Shown in pieces: positions 11,661 through 21,967 of a stretch of DNA of 41,913 nt. The notes under the pieces are model-generated. The model was not told the DNA's origin, did no database searches, and worked only from the letters and a program-made list of their open reading frames with translations. Each line of letters begins with the position of its first letter. Within the stretch, counting starts at the first letter, position 1. A program made the translations under genes and the position numbers. The stretch comes from Dichomitus squalens LYAD-421 SS1. Lineage: Eukaryota > Basidiomycota > Agaricomycetes > Polyporales > Polyporaceae. The DNA lies in assembly GCF_000275845.1 (NCBI RefSeq), contig NW_006766883.1, positions 3,268,957 to 3,310,869 of the forward strand, given 5' to 3'.

Positions 11661-12323
11661 TTGGAAGCGAATGGACTCAACGTAACGTACCTAACCGTTT
11701 GGCACAACCTCGACGCCGTCAATCCCGTCGGCCTCCATCAACTATCGCGTCCATGTCCGGTTCTCGAAATGCCAGCAGATGTGCTTGCTACCTTCGACGG
11801 AACCACAGAGCCTTGTCGGAGGCTCCGCTACCTGGATATGGCACGATAGACACATGGGCCCTGTCATTTGCTATCCGTCCGTGATTGCGAGCATCGACGA
11901 GTCTCGCCTCATTGTGGTGTCTGACATCTGAATTGACTTCAATTGAGCAAACAGCGTGATGAACCGCACAACGTGGTACATGCCAATGTTCGGCTGGTTG
12001 CGTGACGATGTTCCGCGCACTGCCGTCGTGGTGTATCCTCCGTCTCGTCTCCTTCACCAAGTACATACTTGGGGTACACAGCCCCAAGTCAGCAGGAGAA
12101 GGTAGAGCTGTGGCCACAAGATGTCGATCAAGGTGTGCGGCCCGGGTATGCCGGCTTCCCGTTGAATACCACTACAGGCGTCTACCGATGGCACGAACAA
12201 ACCTGGATCGGCGCTGGGGATCGGCAGTTGCCGGATTCATACTCGACGCCGACGTCATCCACTGGCAAGCTTCAACTTCCACTAATCATTGCAGAAGCAA
12301 TCGCAGATTTCGGAAGTAATTAA
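11661..12323 (+). pseudogene. Coding-like fragments of an unrecognised, possibly decayed gene
   Basis: Several stretches look like real protein but sit in different frames separated by stops: 11661-11849 (LNVTYLTVWHNLDAVNPVGL ... RRLRYLDMAR), 11852-11926 (MGPVICYPSVIASIDESRLI), 11959-12070 (MNRTTWYMPMFGWLRDDVPR) and 12069-12323 (GYAGFPLNTTTGVYRWHEQT ... IAEAIADFGSN). Intron placement cannot join all of them in one frame, although individual joins are possible, for example a 41-nt intron ending at 11954. I do not recognise the family. It may be a decayed gene or a gene with unusual splicing. Confidence 0.3.
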
Positions 12324-12721
12324 GATGGGATATTACCACGATTCCTGGGACTCAATACTCTTGTATAGCTATATGATCAAGGCCTTCAGGCCTTACTAGT
12401 AGGTTGCAGCGCTCAGGAGCCGCTATTGGATTCCCGTGTATTCTCATGAACTCCATTTTGAGCCCACCTCTCATTACCTCATCAGCGCACTACCAGCTAC
12501 TGCGCATGTCGTAGGCATGCCATGGTATATGCCTATATTTAGCCTTCCATCTCGTTGGAGGCGCCACCACACATGTATGTCATGGTGACGCAACTCCCCA
12601 CACAAGGCCTGCATAGAGTCCTACGAGCGACATAAGAGAGATCCAAGAGAGTATGAACGCACGTATTGCCATTGACCTTTCCCAAACTAAGCCTTGCAAT
12701 ATCTTCAGCTCATTGATCAAC
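12324..12721. promoter_or_regulatory. Upstream region of the lyase gene
   Basis: No coding exon supported. AT-rich TATA-like runs (TATATGCCTATATTTA) near 12528-12542 lie roughly 180 nt before the ATG at 12722. Confidence 0.35.
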
Positions 12722-13931
12722 ATGTCTCTCCCTGTCTCGTACAAGATCGGCCAGGCGAAGAAGCTCCGGCAGCTCATGAAGGAAAGTAAGTAGCACACAG
12801 GTGTGACACCAAAGAGCGTTGCTTACAAGGACGACTGATCGTCGTAGGGGACTGCGTAATCTGTCCGGGAGTCTTCGACGGCATCTCCGCCCATATCGCA
12901 AACGCTGCCGGCTTTGATGCGCTCTACCTCGCCGGAAGTGGCACCTCCGGCTCCGCGATCGGCGAGCCCGATCTGTCAGTCATCACCAGCAACGAGCTCG
13001 CAGACGTCGCACGCATGATGGTCGGCATTGCGGACGCCCCCGTCATCGCCGACGCCGACACCGGCTTTGGCGGCCCGCTGAATGTCGCGCGCACCATCGC
13101 GCTGCTGGAGGCCGCGGGTGTGGCGGGATGCCACATCGAGGATCAGACGTTCCCGAAGCGGTGCGGGCAGCTGGTGGGGAAAGACGTGGTCGATATTGAG
13201 ACGTACTTGGAACGAATCGTCGCTGCGGTGACGGCGAGGCAAAACCCGGACTTTATCATCATTGCGCGGACCGACGCGCGTAATGCGACAACGTTTGGAG
13301 GAGAGAACGCTGGAGAAGAGGCCTTCGAGGAAGGCGTGAAAAGGTGCGTTTCTGCATCAAACGTCAGAGAGAACGCAAGGGTCCTGACGCGAGTGCCGCG
13401 GTGCAGGCTGAAGGCGGCGCTGGCGGCTGGAGCGGACGTCGCTTTCATGGAGAGCCCGCGGACGAAGGAGGAAGCAGAGAGATTGGTGAAGGCGCTTGCG
13501 CCTCATCCTGTCATGATCAACGTCTTGCCCAACGGACTGACCGGCAACTACACCGTGGAGGACTGCAAGCGTTTGGGATTCAAGCTCGCCATCTACCCTT
13601 GCACGGGATTTAGTACGCAGACTTTCAGCAGTTGTACGTGGTTGACAACTCACCGACGTATGATGCAGTTCCTGCTGCGATTGCTATGGAGAGGTCGTAC
13701 CGTGCTCTGCGAGACAAGGGCACAGATCTCGACCAATGCGAGAATTGGCAGATCAAAGACTTTTTCGAGGTAGGCTTATTGATCCTAGGACAAATTTGCT
13801 GTTATTGAATCCCCGAGTAGCGCGTTGGTCTCAAGGCCTCGTGGGACTTCGACAGGGCGGTCGCGGAGAAGACACGCAAAGATGTCCAACCGAACAAGTA
13901 TGAGGAGCTGAAGCCGCATGACCTGTTCTAG
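12722..13931 (+). CDS. Isocitrate lyase/PEP mutase superfamily C-C lyase (oxaloacetate hydrolase or methylisocitrate lyase-like)
   Basis: Exons 12722-12785, 12848-13343, 13407-13612, 13669-13769 and 13821-13931 give about 325 residues, the usual size for short members of this superfamily. Visible family marks: CPGVFDGISA near the N terminus, the metal-binding DADTGFGG, HIEDQ, the catalytic loop PKRCGQLVGKDV with the general-acid cysteine (about C127), IARTDARN, and INVLPNGLTG followed by LGFKLAIYP. Such enzymes cleave C-C bonds of 2-hydroxy or 2-oxo dicarboxylates with Mg2+. Candidates are oxaloacetate acetylhydrolase (oxalate production, relevant in wood-decay fungi), dimethylmalate lyase and petal-death-protein-like enzymes; sequence alone does not decide. 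The loop has Gln where many relatives have His (KRCGH). No mitochondrial or peroxisomal signal is obvious. Confidence 0.87.
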
Positions 13932-14110
13932 ACGAGGTGCGCGTAGCGGGCCGTGTGCTTACTCAGCTTCTTCGTTATTTCCCTTCTTTTTGGATACCTG
14001 ACTGGTAACAGTACGGACAATTTTGTACACGTAGTTTGCGACCTTTCTGTGGATATCAGGACAAGCGGTATCAGAGGAAACCTGACATGCTTGCTCGTCT
14101 CTCGGTTAGA

Positions 14111-14780
14111 TCATGCAGTGCGGAGGATGAGGTGGACACCACTATCCGTGCTGACGATATCGCTGATCTCGCCGACCTTCAGAGCATACGTCGCCTCCTC
14201 GAAGGGTTTCTGCATCTGACCCTGTAGCCAGAGAATACTTATCAGCTCTATCGCGCGGAAATGAAACTTGGAAGCGGGAATTTACAGGGCGGAAGAAACC
14301 CAGGTCGCCACCCTTGGAATGTGAATTGTCGTCGCTGTGCACGGTAGCGAGCTCCGCGAACTTCTCCGCCGAACCATTTATTTCGCGAGCATAACCTTTC
14401 AGCATCTCAATGGCCTCTTCCTTAGAGCGCGTGATGTTTCTCTATGCGATGATGCAGATACTAAATTCATAAGTTGAGCGAGAATGCAAGACGTACTTCT
14501 TTCCAGCTGCTCGGCCGCCTGCTCCCCTGATGCTTGACGAGGAGGTGACTGGCCCGTACCTGCGCCGGCTTGTCACCACTGAGGTACTGCTTCGCGCCTG
14601 GGAGGGAAACGATCTCCTCCTGGGTGAGGCCTGAGGGTGCTTCCCACGAAGACTCCCTTGTCTCCGAGTTGTAGTAGTATGGCACACCACGCGAGCTGGA
14701 GAGGCGGACTTCCCAGTTGGGCTACAATATATTGACGATGAGATGCGTTGAATCCTGCATGAACGATCATGCTATACCAT
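14111..14780 (-). CDS. ESS1: Pin1/Ess1-type peptidyl-prolyl isomerase, copy A (active-site Cys to Asp)
   Basis: Exons 14780-14778 (ATG only), 14721-14497, 14441-14286 and 14221-14111 give 164 residues. A WW domain ([17 protein letters not shown] ... SSWEAPSG) is followed by a parvulin domain. The phosphate-binding K/R/R cluster ([15 protein letters not shown]), [14 protein letters not shown] and [12 protein letters not shown] are all present. At the position of human Pin1 Cys113 this copy has Asp (HSDDNS, residue 114), as in non-phospho-specific parvulins. Pin1/Ess1 isomerises pSer/Thr-Pro bonds, for example in the RNA polymerase II CTD, in the nucleus. The gene has a tandem sister about 530 bp upstream on the same strand. 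The ATG-only first exon is followed by a 56-nt intron; the unspliced message would read ATG-GTA-TAG. Confidence 0.88.
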
Positions 14781-15313
14781 TGTGGAAGGGCTGCGGATTG
14801 CAGCAGGTGGTGGCATCGAGACCGTCCTTCGGTTCAAATGATCTACACACACATAGACGCGCAGATGAGATGAGCACAACCCATGGCTAGCGCCCGCGAT
14901 GACGTCGTGCGACTCGTTTCGCTCACAGCTTCTGGGGGCCTACGTCCTCGCTCGAGTACGGGCATCGGAACCTGACATCTGTTATGGCTAATACATGCTA
15001 CTGCTATTTAGGAATTCGGCGCATGGGAGGCTCCGTATTGTGGTTCAAGTCAACCAGAATCTTGACATCCACGCGCCTGGGGAATTACATCGCGCGCAGA
15101 ATGGCGTATGAATATTGTGTATGCCTTCGAGCCAACAGCATCCAGGAATGCTGCTTTCTCGTTTTATCTCCTCTCGGACACTCCTCTGTTTACTGGCTGC
15201 ATGAGCTCCATACGTACTGTGGTGTATGTACTAGTACCGTGCGGTCGTTCTCTGTGAATGTTACAACAAGCTACATCGCAAACTGCTTCGCTTACTCGTC
15301 TCCCAGCAACTTA
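14781..15313. other. Spacer between tandem prolyl isomerase genes
   Basis: Holds the promoter of copy A and the 3' flank of copy B. It contains CGGTTCAAATGATCTA (about 14830-14845) and TAGCGCCCGCGATGAC (about 14887-14902), each with a diverged match upstream of copy B near 16080-16093 and 16124-16138, so the duplication carried the promoter along. No further gene is supported. Confidence 0.45.
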
Positions 15314-15985
15314 TCAAGCCGTACGGAGAATGAGGTGGACTCCGCTGTCCGTGCTGATGATATCGCTGATCTCGCCCACCTTCAGGGCATACGTCGCATC
15401 CTCAAACGGTTTCTGCATCTGACCCTACAACCATGCGTGATTCATGAGTCCCGTACCACTCTGAAACATAGAAACTGGGACGTACAGGGCGGAAGAAACC
15501 GAGGTCACCACCATTGGAGTGCGAACTGCAGTCGCTGTGCACGGTGGCGAGTTCCGCGAACTTCTCTGCCGAGCCGTCGATCTCGTGAGCATAACCCTTC
15601 AGGATCTCAATAGCCTCCTCCTTCGAGCGCGTGATGTTTTGCTATGTGACAACGCAGAGGCTCAGGAAGATTCATACAGCGAGCGCGGATCCAGAACGTA
15701 CCTCCTTCCAGCTGCTCGGCCGTCTGCTCCCGCGGTGCTTGACGAGGAGGTGGCTGGCCCGTACCTGCGCCGGCCTGTCACCACTGAGGTACTGCTTCGC
15801 GCCTGGGAGGGCTGCGACTTGCTCCTGAGTGAGGCCTGCAGGAGCCTCCCACGAAGATTCCTTGGTCTCCGTGTTGTAGTAGTAGGGCACGCCGCGCGAG
15901 CTCGAGATACGGACTTCCCAGTTGGACTACAGATTATGAACGATGTGATGCAGGAGATTCATGCAGAATCAAGATGTCATACCAT
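15314..15985 (-). CDS. ESS1: Pin1/Ess1-type peptidyl-prolyl isomerase, copy B (canonical active site)
   Basis: Exons 15985-15983 (ATG only), 15926-15702, 15641-15486 and 15424-15314 give 164 residues; the last three exons match copy A exactly in length (225, 156 and 111 nt). WW domain [18 protein letters not shown] ... SSWEAPAG; parvulin domain with [15 protein letters not shown], the active-site cysteine in [14 protein letters not shown] (residue 114, equivalent to Pin1 Cys113), GQMQKPFED and [12 protein letters not shown]. This copy is the better candidate for the ancestral Ess1 function (pSer/Thr-Pro isomerisation in transcription and the cell cycle). The first intron is again 56 nt and starts right after the ATG; the unspliced message reads ATG-GTA-TGA. 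Copy A follows directly downstream. Confidence 0.9.
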
Positions 15986-18139
15986 ATCAGATATTTGGCT
16001 AGTGATTAGGGTATACGAGCGGTCAGGCAGGGCAAGGAGTTCGTGGTGGATTGTAGGTGTGGACAGAGTCGATCGTCGTCGGTTCAATTGATCTAGACGC
16101 GTAGATGATCAAAGCATATAATTAGCGCCTGTGATGACACCGTTTGAATCAGAGTCCGTTCTGTTCTCCCAGTGGCCAACTTGACCAGACTCGTGTTGAC
16201 ATTCTCCTGCTAACATCGTGCTTGAGTCCATCAATTTTTTTCCAATCACACACAACCAATTCACTACCCAGCACAGCAGAAGTTTCAAGGTCTTTCGACG
16301 CCAAGGGGAGGCAATAGGCAACTGCTCTTCATTCTTCGATGTTTTTTGTCCGGAAAGGCTTACCTCATGCAACTTTTCGTCAATCGTAACGACTGTCATG
16401 TAGCCGGTCTCGAGCGCGGCAGCCTTTTTACTCTCAAGGGTCGCTGTTCAATAAGGGTGCTTTTCGAGGTAGCGTCGTGTCGACCATCTTCAACTACGGT
16501 CCCTGCTTTGTCTCCGCCCATCCTCCTGACTAGTCGCCAGAGTGCCTCGCTCGTCGCTTGTAAGCAAACCTTTCTGCTGTGAAGTCCCTCTGATCAGGTC
16601 GAAATGAGTTCCGCGGCCCCTCATTCCCCCCAATTATTCTGCTCCCAGGTTATCAGCGCAGCAGTCACGCGGTTCTGGGTTCCAGCCATCCTCCTCTGCG
16701 CGTCCCCAAGCGTTCTACAAGGAGGATGATACTTGATGGACCTGCTCCCTGGCTGGAAGCCTTGGACCGAGGCTCAGGTCAATCAGGAAAGTCAGGATCA
16801 CCTTCTAGAGGCCAACGACGAGGCCCACAGCAATTCATCGACGGCACCAACAGGTGTGTGAAAGAGGTCAAGTGTATGGGGGGAATGCGCGTGATCGGGT
16901 ACGTCATTTGTGTTGCCCTCTTGCGGCATCGGTACTGTTGTATCATTGGCTGAAACACGCTGTTTCGTACTAGGTGAAGCCCTAGCGAGGCGATTGGAAC
17001 TTGTCTTCCGTCAGGATTTACGACTCGGATTACACGATTCGCATGTGGCACGGCGGCATGGAGGCTTACATCCAGTTCTGTCTCGACTTCTATGACCATA
17101 GTCGTGACGTTCCTGTTAACCTCCCTCCCGGTTCTCGGGCGTCCCCTGTGCACATGCAGGGCGTGTTCGGAATGGCTGGTCCACTCGTTTCTTGGGAACG
17201 GGCTATGGGGTTCAGTCCTGCAGATATTCTCGCAGGTGAGGAGGAGTGGAGTGTTCCAGAGGGCACGAATCTTGTCGTCAGACGGCCTGATCGTCCTGGG
17301 CACGTTCGCGGTGCCGTGCGGGCAAACTCTACAGGCTGAAATCGCGCAACCTGTCTTTGGGACGCCACCATAAACATGTTGATACTACTTATAGACAGTT
17401 CAAGACGCCCATCTGCACAGGAATTGAGACGATATCAAGACCTTGGCTCAGACGAATGCCTTGCGGCTCTGTAAGGAAGCGAGGTAGGCACCGTTTACCA
17501 TATCACTCACAGGGCGTTTCAAAAACGATAAGCACTCTCGAAGGAAACACGCTCAAGCCGGTTAGCAGGCGCACCGTTTGCGAGCATGATCAGCCGCCTC
17601 GTCTGACGCTACGGAACTGCAATGAGCAGGAAGTCCACGCCGTCTTCAAGGTTCTCAGTGGTGGTGTCATGAGTGGTGAATGGGCTCGCATCTGAGGCCG
17701 CTCTCCAACTCACATTAGTGTGTTTTTGAGAAGTCATATCGTTGTGAAAAGCGCTGTAGAAGAAGTGAGCTCGCTATGAAAATGAAAGTAATCACAGGGT
17801 CACTGGCCGCTTCTGCACACCTGTTGCGGCTGCTGAAGACGTGGAAAAGCAGACCGCGGAGGCCACAACAACATCATGTTAGGACTCAACAGCGCGGATA
17901 CTGTTAAGGCTCGCTCACAGAAGAGGGTTCCGGTCGAAGCTCGGAATCCGGCCGAACTACCGCCCAATCTTGTAGAATGAGCGCCGTTCTCCTTGGACGT
18001 GACACCATGTCACAGTGCTGTCACGGGATGGACGCGACGCGCGTTCGGCGTCTATTGATGGCCTACGCGGTCCGAGTCGTACGCAAGCCCTGCCCTGGTC
18101 TTCCTCCTCCCTTCCTTCATCCTCTTCCTCACATAAGCC
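15986..18139. other. Unresolved stretch with coding-like fragments
   Basis: No gene model holds together here. Protein-like segments on the plus strand include about 16735-16851 (MDLLPGWKPWTEAQVNQ), 17020-17336 (IYDSDYTIRMWHGGMEAYIQ to about RPDRPGHVRG) and 17510-17695 (LTLRNCNEQEVHAVFKVLSG). They are in different frames and plausible introns do not join them without stops. They could be a decayed gene or transposon remnant. I recognise no domain. Confidence 0.3.
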
Positions 18140-19198
18140 ATGTTCTTGACTCGCTCGGAATACGGTATGAATCTTGCGTATGTACACAGCTAATTGCTTT
18201 TGACATGGTTCGGTACAAGATCGTGGTGTAAACACCTTCTCCCCGGAGGGTCGTCTCTTCCAAGGTGCGCAGCTTCTAATCCCCTTGAACCTCCAGTTCT
18301 GATGCATCTTACCAGTCGAGTATGCCATTGAGGCGATCAAGGTACCAACACTTAGAACCCATTGAGTCGGGCTATAACAACTCATACCTTCGCCCAGCTC
18401 GGCTCCACAACCGTCGGCGTCCGCACACCCGAAGGAGTAGTCCTCGGCGTCGAGAAACGCGTCCAGTCCCCCCTCCTCGAGTCCTCATCCATTGAAAAGA
18501 TTATGGAGATTGACCGCCACCTCGGCTGCGCCATGTCCGGCCTCACTGCCGATGCCCGCACCATGATCGACCATGCACGAGTGACGTCTCAGAACCACGC
18601 CTTCACGTACGATGAGCGTATCAAGGTCGAGAGTGTCACGCAAGCCGTATGCGACCTTGCCCTGCGCTTTGGAGAGAGTGTGCACGACGAGGACGCTATG
18701 ATGAGTCGGCCGTTTGGTGTTGCGCTCTTGATCGCGGGGATCGACGAGCTCGGGCCACAATTGTGAGTACTGCGCGTCTAACTGTGAACCGTATCTTATG
18801 GCGCGCCTTTCCCCAAGGTTTCACACTGATCCCTCTGGCACCTTTGTCCGGTATGACGCTAAGGCGATAGGGTCGGGTTCGGAAGCGGCGCAGAGCGAAC
18901 TGCAAGACAAGTGGCACAAGGTGCGTCAACACTCTTTCCCCTCAAAGTCCTACAGTCTAATGCGAAGCTTGTAGCAAATGACGCTGCAGGAAGCGCAGAT
19001 ACTTGTCCTACGAGTATTGAAGCAGGTCATGGAGGAGAAGCTCGATCACCACAATGTGCAACTCGCGCAGGTACGACTCACGCATGCACACTCTGGAGAC
19101 CTTGCTTATTAAGTGTACGCTTGGCACAGGTCACACCGACGAGCGGTTTTGAAATATTGGACGAAGTAAAGCTAAAAGAGATCATTGACGTAATGTAG
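18140..19198 (+). CDS. PUP2: 20S proteasome subunit alpha type 5
   Basis: Exons 18140-18164, 18220-18264, 18316-18341, 18398-18762, 18818-18920, 18975-19070 and 19130-19198 give 242 residues, the normal size for alpha5. The N terminus [20 protein letters not shown] is the family signature for alpha subunits, followed by [20 protein letters not shown] and [27 protein letters not shown] and the C-terminal [16 protein letters not shown] are specific for alpha5. It is a structural, non-catalytic subunit of the alpha ring that gates the core particle in cytosol and nucleus. Four tiny 5' exons and six introns are typical of housekeeping genes in this clade. Its 3' end faces that of the inositol phosphatase. 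Confidence 0.95.
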
Positions 19199-20243
19199 AG
19201 ACCCGGACGTGGAACCTTTGCTTCAATCGCTGTACCAATACGCAACTTTTGGCTGTAAGCTTTCGGGAGTCCACGCTTTTTGTGCCAAGCACCGCAGGAG
19301 AAGAATCCCTGAAGCAAGCACTCTGATGTTCGCACGAACCTTTCGCTCTTCAACAGTATCCGATGGCTTGTCTTGCTGGCCTTTGGGCGGAGAACGCTCT
19401 GACCTGATTATCACTGCAATCTAGAGTTAAGACGATGTCCGCCTCGTACAGTCAGCCGTTCGACGTTGTATTATATTGGATAAACTCATGGAAGCTTGAT
19501 TCCAGTACGGGTGAACGTGGTGAAGTGCGTATCTTTGACCGTAGCAATGCTATTGTATCTTGCTCACAGTGGCGTTGGTTTACATGAAATGACCCAGCCA
19601 CTTACGCGCCCTCTTCATTCCTCCGGCATGCCGAAGCTCCAGGAGTACAAAAGTACAAGCCTGGCCGCCGCGAACCCTACACCACAACGATTGAACGTTC
19701 ATCCCGCGCCCCAGGTATTGGCAGCGTCCGGCTATTAGCACCCACGCTCGCCACGCTGACCCCGCGGCGATGAGGACCGCGCCTTCCATTGTGCAAAAGA
19801 TATTGAGCTATAGTGGAACGTGATGCGGGCGCGTCTTCGGAGGTCGATAAGAGGTATACCGGTGTATCATCCGGCCGGACAGAGACATAAAACAGGGTAA
19901 ACAATGTCTTGTTTGATGCCGTTCACGAAAACGAAGTGGCAGAGCTCCGCTCAAGGATCTCAGCTGTGTGGAAAACATCACTTCGACGTCTCAAGGTTGA
20001 CTTACAGTTACCATCAGGTCCCCGTTCCGTCCCGTTGTTGAGACCGCCGCCGTCGCTGAATGAGGAGGATAAGTCATGAACCATCGTCACATTGGATACG
20101 TACTACAAATTTTCTTGGGATCTACAAGTGTTCAAGATTGACGAAGCTGTTCAGTCTAGTACAGGTGTAGGTTACAAGACCGCGTTCAACTTCTATATTC
20201 TTGTCCTCGTCGTACATCACTGTTTCTTCAAACTGTCTTTGCC
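19199..20243. other. Spacer with possible decayed small gene
   Basis: One protein-like frame starts at ATG 19435 (MSASYSQPFDVVLYWINSWK) and runs to a TGA at 19585-19587; after the stop the same frame continues coding-like (LRHAEAPGVQKYKPGRREP) to a TGA at 19759. Another open segment near 19901-20079 (ENEVAELRSRISAVWKTSLR) is in a different frame. No domain is recognised. It may be a gene remnant or chance. Confidence 0.25.
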
Positions 20244-21652
20244 TCACTTCGGGTCGAAGTCCGCGACTGTCTCATAAAACTCGCGGATGATGCGCTTTTG
20301 TGCATCGATGCCCTTCTCCGTCTAACACACAAGGAGGTCGCATACATGGCGTCGCAAGTTAGGCTCATCAGCGAACGACACTTTCAGAGCGTGCACACAT
20401 AAAGGGCGCGGTCCACCCTCAGTCAAAAACGACCAGGGTCGGGACATTGCGTTGCGGAAAGTTCACGCACCTCAGTATCACCTATTGCGCGCAATACGAT
20501 GTGCTTACGGCCCCAGAGGACGTCCTCGTTGACGTCGTTGTCTAGCGGCGCGCTGTGCGAGCCTGCGACGAAGCCGCCGGCTTCCTGCGCGATGATGGCT
20601 CCAGCGCAGATGTCCCAAGGCCTATCATATGAAGCATCGAACAGTTAGCTCCGATCGATAACCCTGCCGGTTGTGCGCATCTGTATTTTAAGAAGCGCGC
20701 GGACGTACCAGCACCCGATCTCCCTGTGGACGAGACGCGTCAGGGAACAAGTGAGGATCACGGTGTCGTGGCGCGTCTAGGAACTTGAGCACGCACCAAT
20801 ACATGTCCAACCCTCCCTGCGCGACCATCGCATAGTTCAATGCGGCACTTCCATAGCTCCTCAGCGAATGCGCCATCTTTCCCCCAACGACGCCCTCTTT
20901 CGGGTTCCCCGCGAGCAGCTTGAACGAGTCCCCCTTCTTGTCCACCATCTCCTTCGAGCGGTCCGATCCCCACTCGATCCCGATCAGCGCCTGCCCGAGC
21001 GAGGGCAGCGGGCGTGGGCGCGCGAGGGGCAGGCGGCGCGGGGCGGCGAGCGCGGCCACCGAGGAGTGGGGCGAAGAGAGGAACGAACCGTGGCCCTTGA
21101 GCCCGGTGTAGAGCTGGTCGAGGAACGGGTTGTAGATCACGCCGAGAACGGGGCGTTTGTTCACGATGAGTCCGAGGGAGATGCATGCGTGCGGGAAGCC
21201 GTGCACGAAGTTCGTCGTTCCGTCTGTGCGAGAGCGGAGAAGCTGAGGGTAGTATATGGGGCGCGATGAAGGGCGACGTACCGATGGGGTCGACACAGAA
21301 CGTAGGCTCGTCTGTCATCTCGGGCCGCTTCATTCCTTCAGCTGCGAAGGTCTCTTCTCCGATGCTTAAGGCAGAATATGAGCTCAGTATTGGACTGAGC
21401 GCGCGGTGTCCACGATAGGTACACTCACAACTTGAACGTAGGATACTTCTTTTCCAGCTCGCCCATGACAAGCTTCTCGACCTTGACATCGTACTCCGTA
21501 ACGAGGTCGACCGAGTTCTTCTTCTCGTCCGTCGCCCCGGACTCACGGATCTTCTCCGAGCCCTCGAGCATCACCTCGCCCGCGCGACGCGCGAGGCCAA
21601 TGGAAAAGTCAAGGATGGATTGGAGCTCCGCGTCGGAAAGCTGGGTGGTCAT
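20244..21652 (-). CDS. INM1: Inositol monophosphatase (myo-inositol-1-phosphatase family)
   Basis: Exons 21652-21429, 21364-21282, 21223-20797, 20723-20709, 20621-20471 and 20321-20244 give 325 residues. Metal-site motifs are complete: FIGEE (residues 75-79), DPIDGTTNFVHGFP (100 onward, with D100 and D103 as Mg ligands) and CWPWDICAGAIIAQEAGG (249 onward, D253). It hydrolyses inositol-1-phosphate to free inositol in the cytosol, supplying phosphoinositide synthesis; lithium-sensitive enzymes share this fold. A Pro/Ala/Arg-rich insert (LAAPRRLPLARPRPLPSLG) sits between the second and third motifs and makes the protein longer than the roughly 280-residue animal enzymes. Exon 4 is only 15 nt. 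The ATG at 21652 is preferred over upstream frames because conserved sequence begins there. DUS2 lies upstream on the same strand. Confidence 0.93.
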
Positions 21653-21967
21653 CGTGGTGGTTGAGGTAGGAAGAGGTGTCTGGTGAAGTCGCGGAATGAA
21701 TGCGAGGTGGACAGTTCCTTGAATTCTGGAATGCCTGTCACCCTTACGGGGCGCGCACGTTGCTGCGCCTCGGATCGATGAGTGCGGCACGGCGCCGAAC
21801 GCATTCTATCGCTACCCCATCTTCACGCGCGCACCGTTCAAGCAAAGGCGTATAGTATCGCAGAGGAGAGGCGTTGAGTGCTATTTGATACAGTGAAGAG
21901 TGACTCATTACGCTACATTGTAACATAGAATATGAGGAGCGAAGAGATTGCAGCGCGTCAGGTATTT

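Noticed and set aside
14828..14848. GGTTCAAAT resembling a Pol III B box
   Set aside because: No A box or foldable tRNA around it; it is part of the duplicated promoter region of the prolyl isomerases.
16779..17303. 174-codon minus-strand frame
   Set aside because: Product is not protein-like and overlaps more coding-like plus-strand segments; no domain.
20758..21546. 262-codon minus-strand frame over the inositol phosphatase
   Set aside because: Out of frame with the IMPase motifs; Arg/Ala-rich shadow of the real exons.
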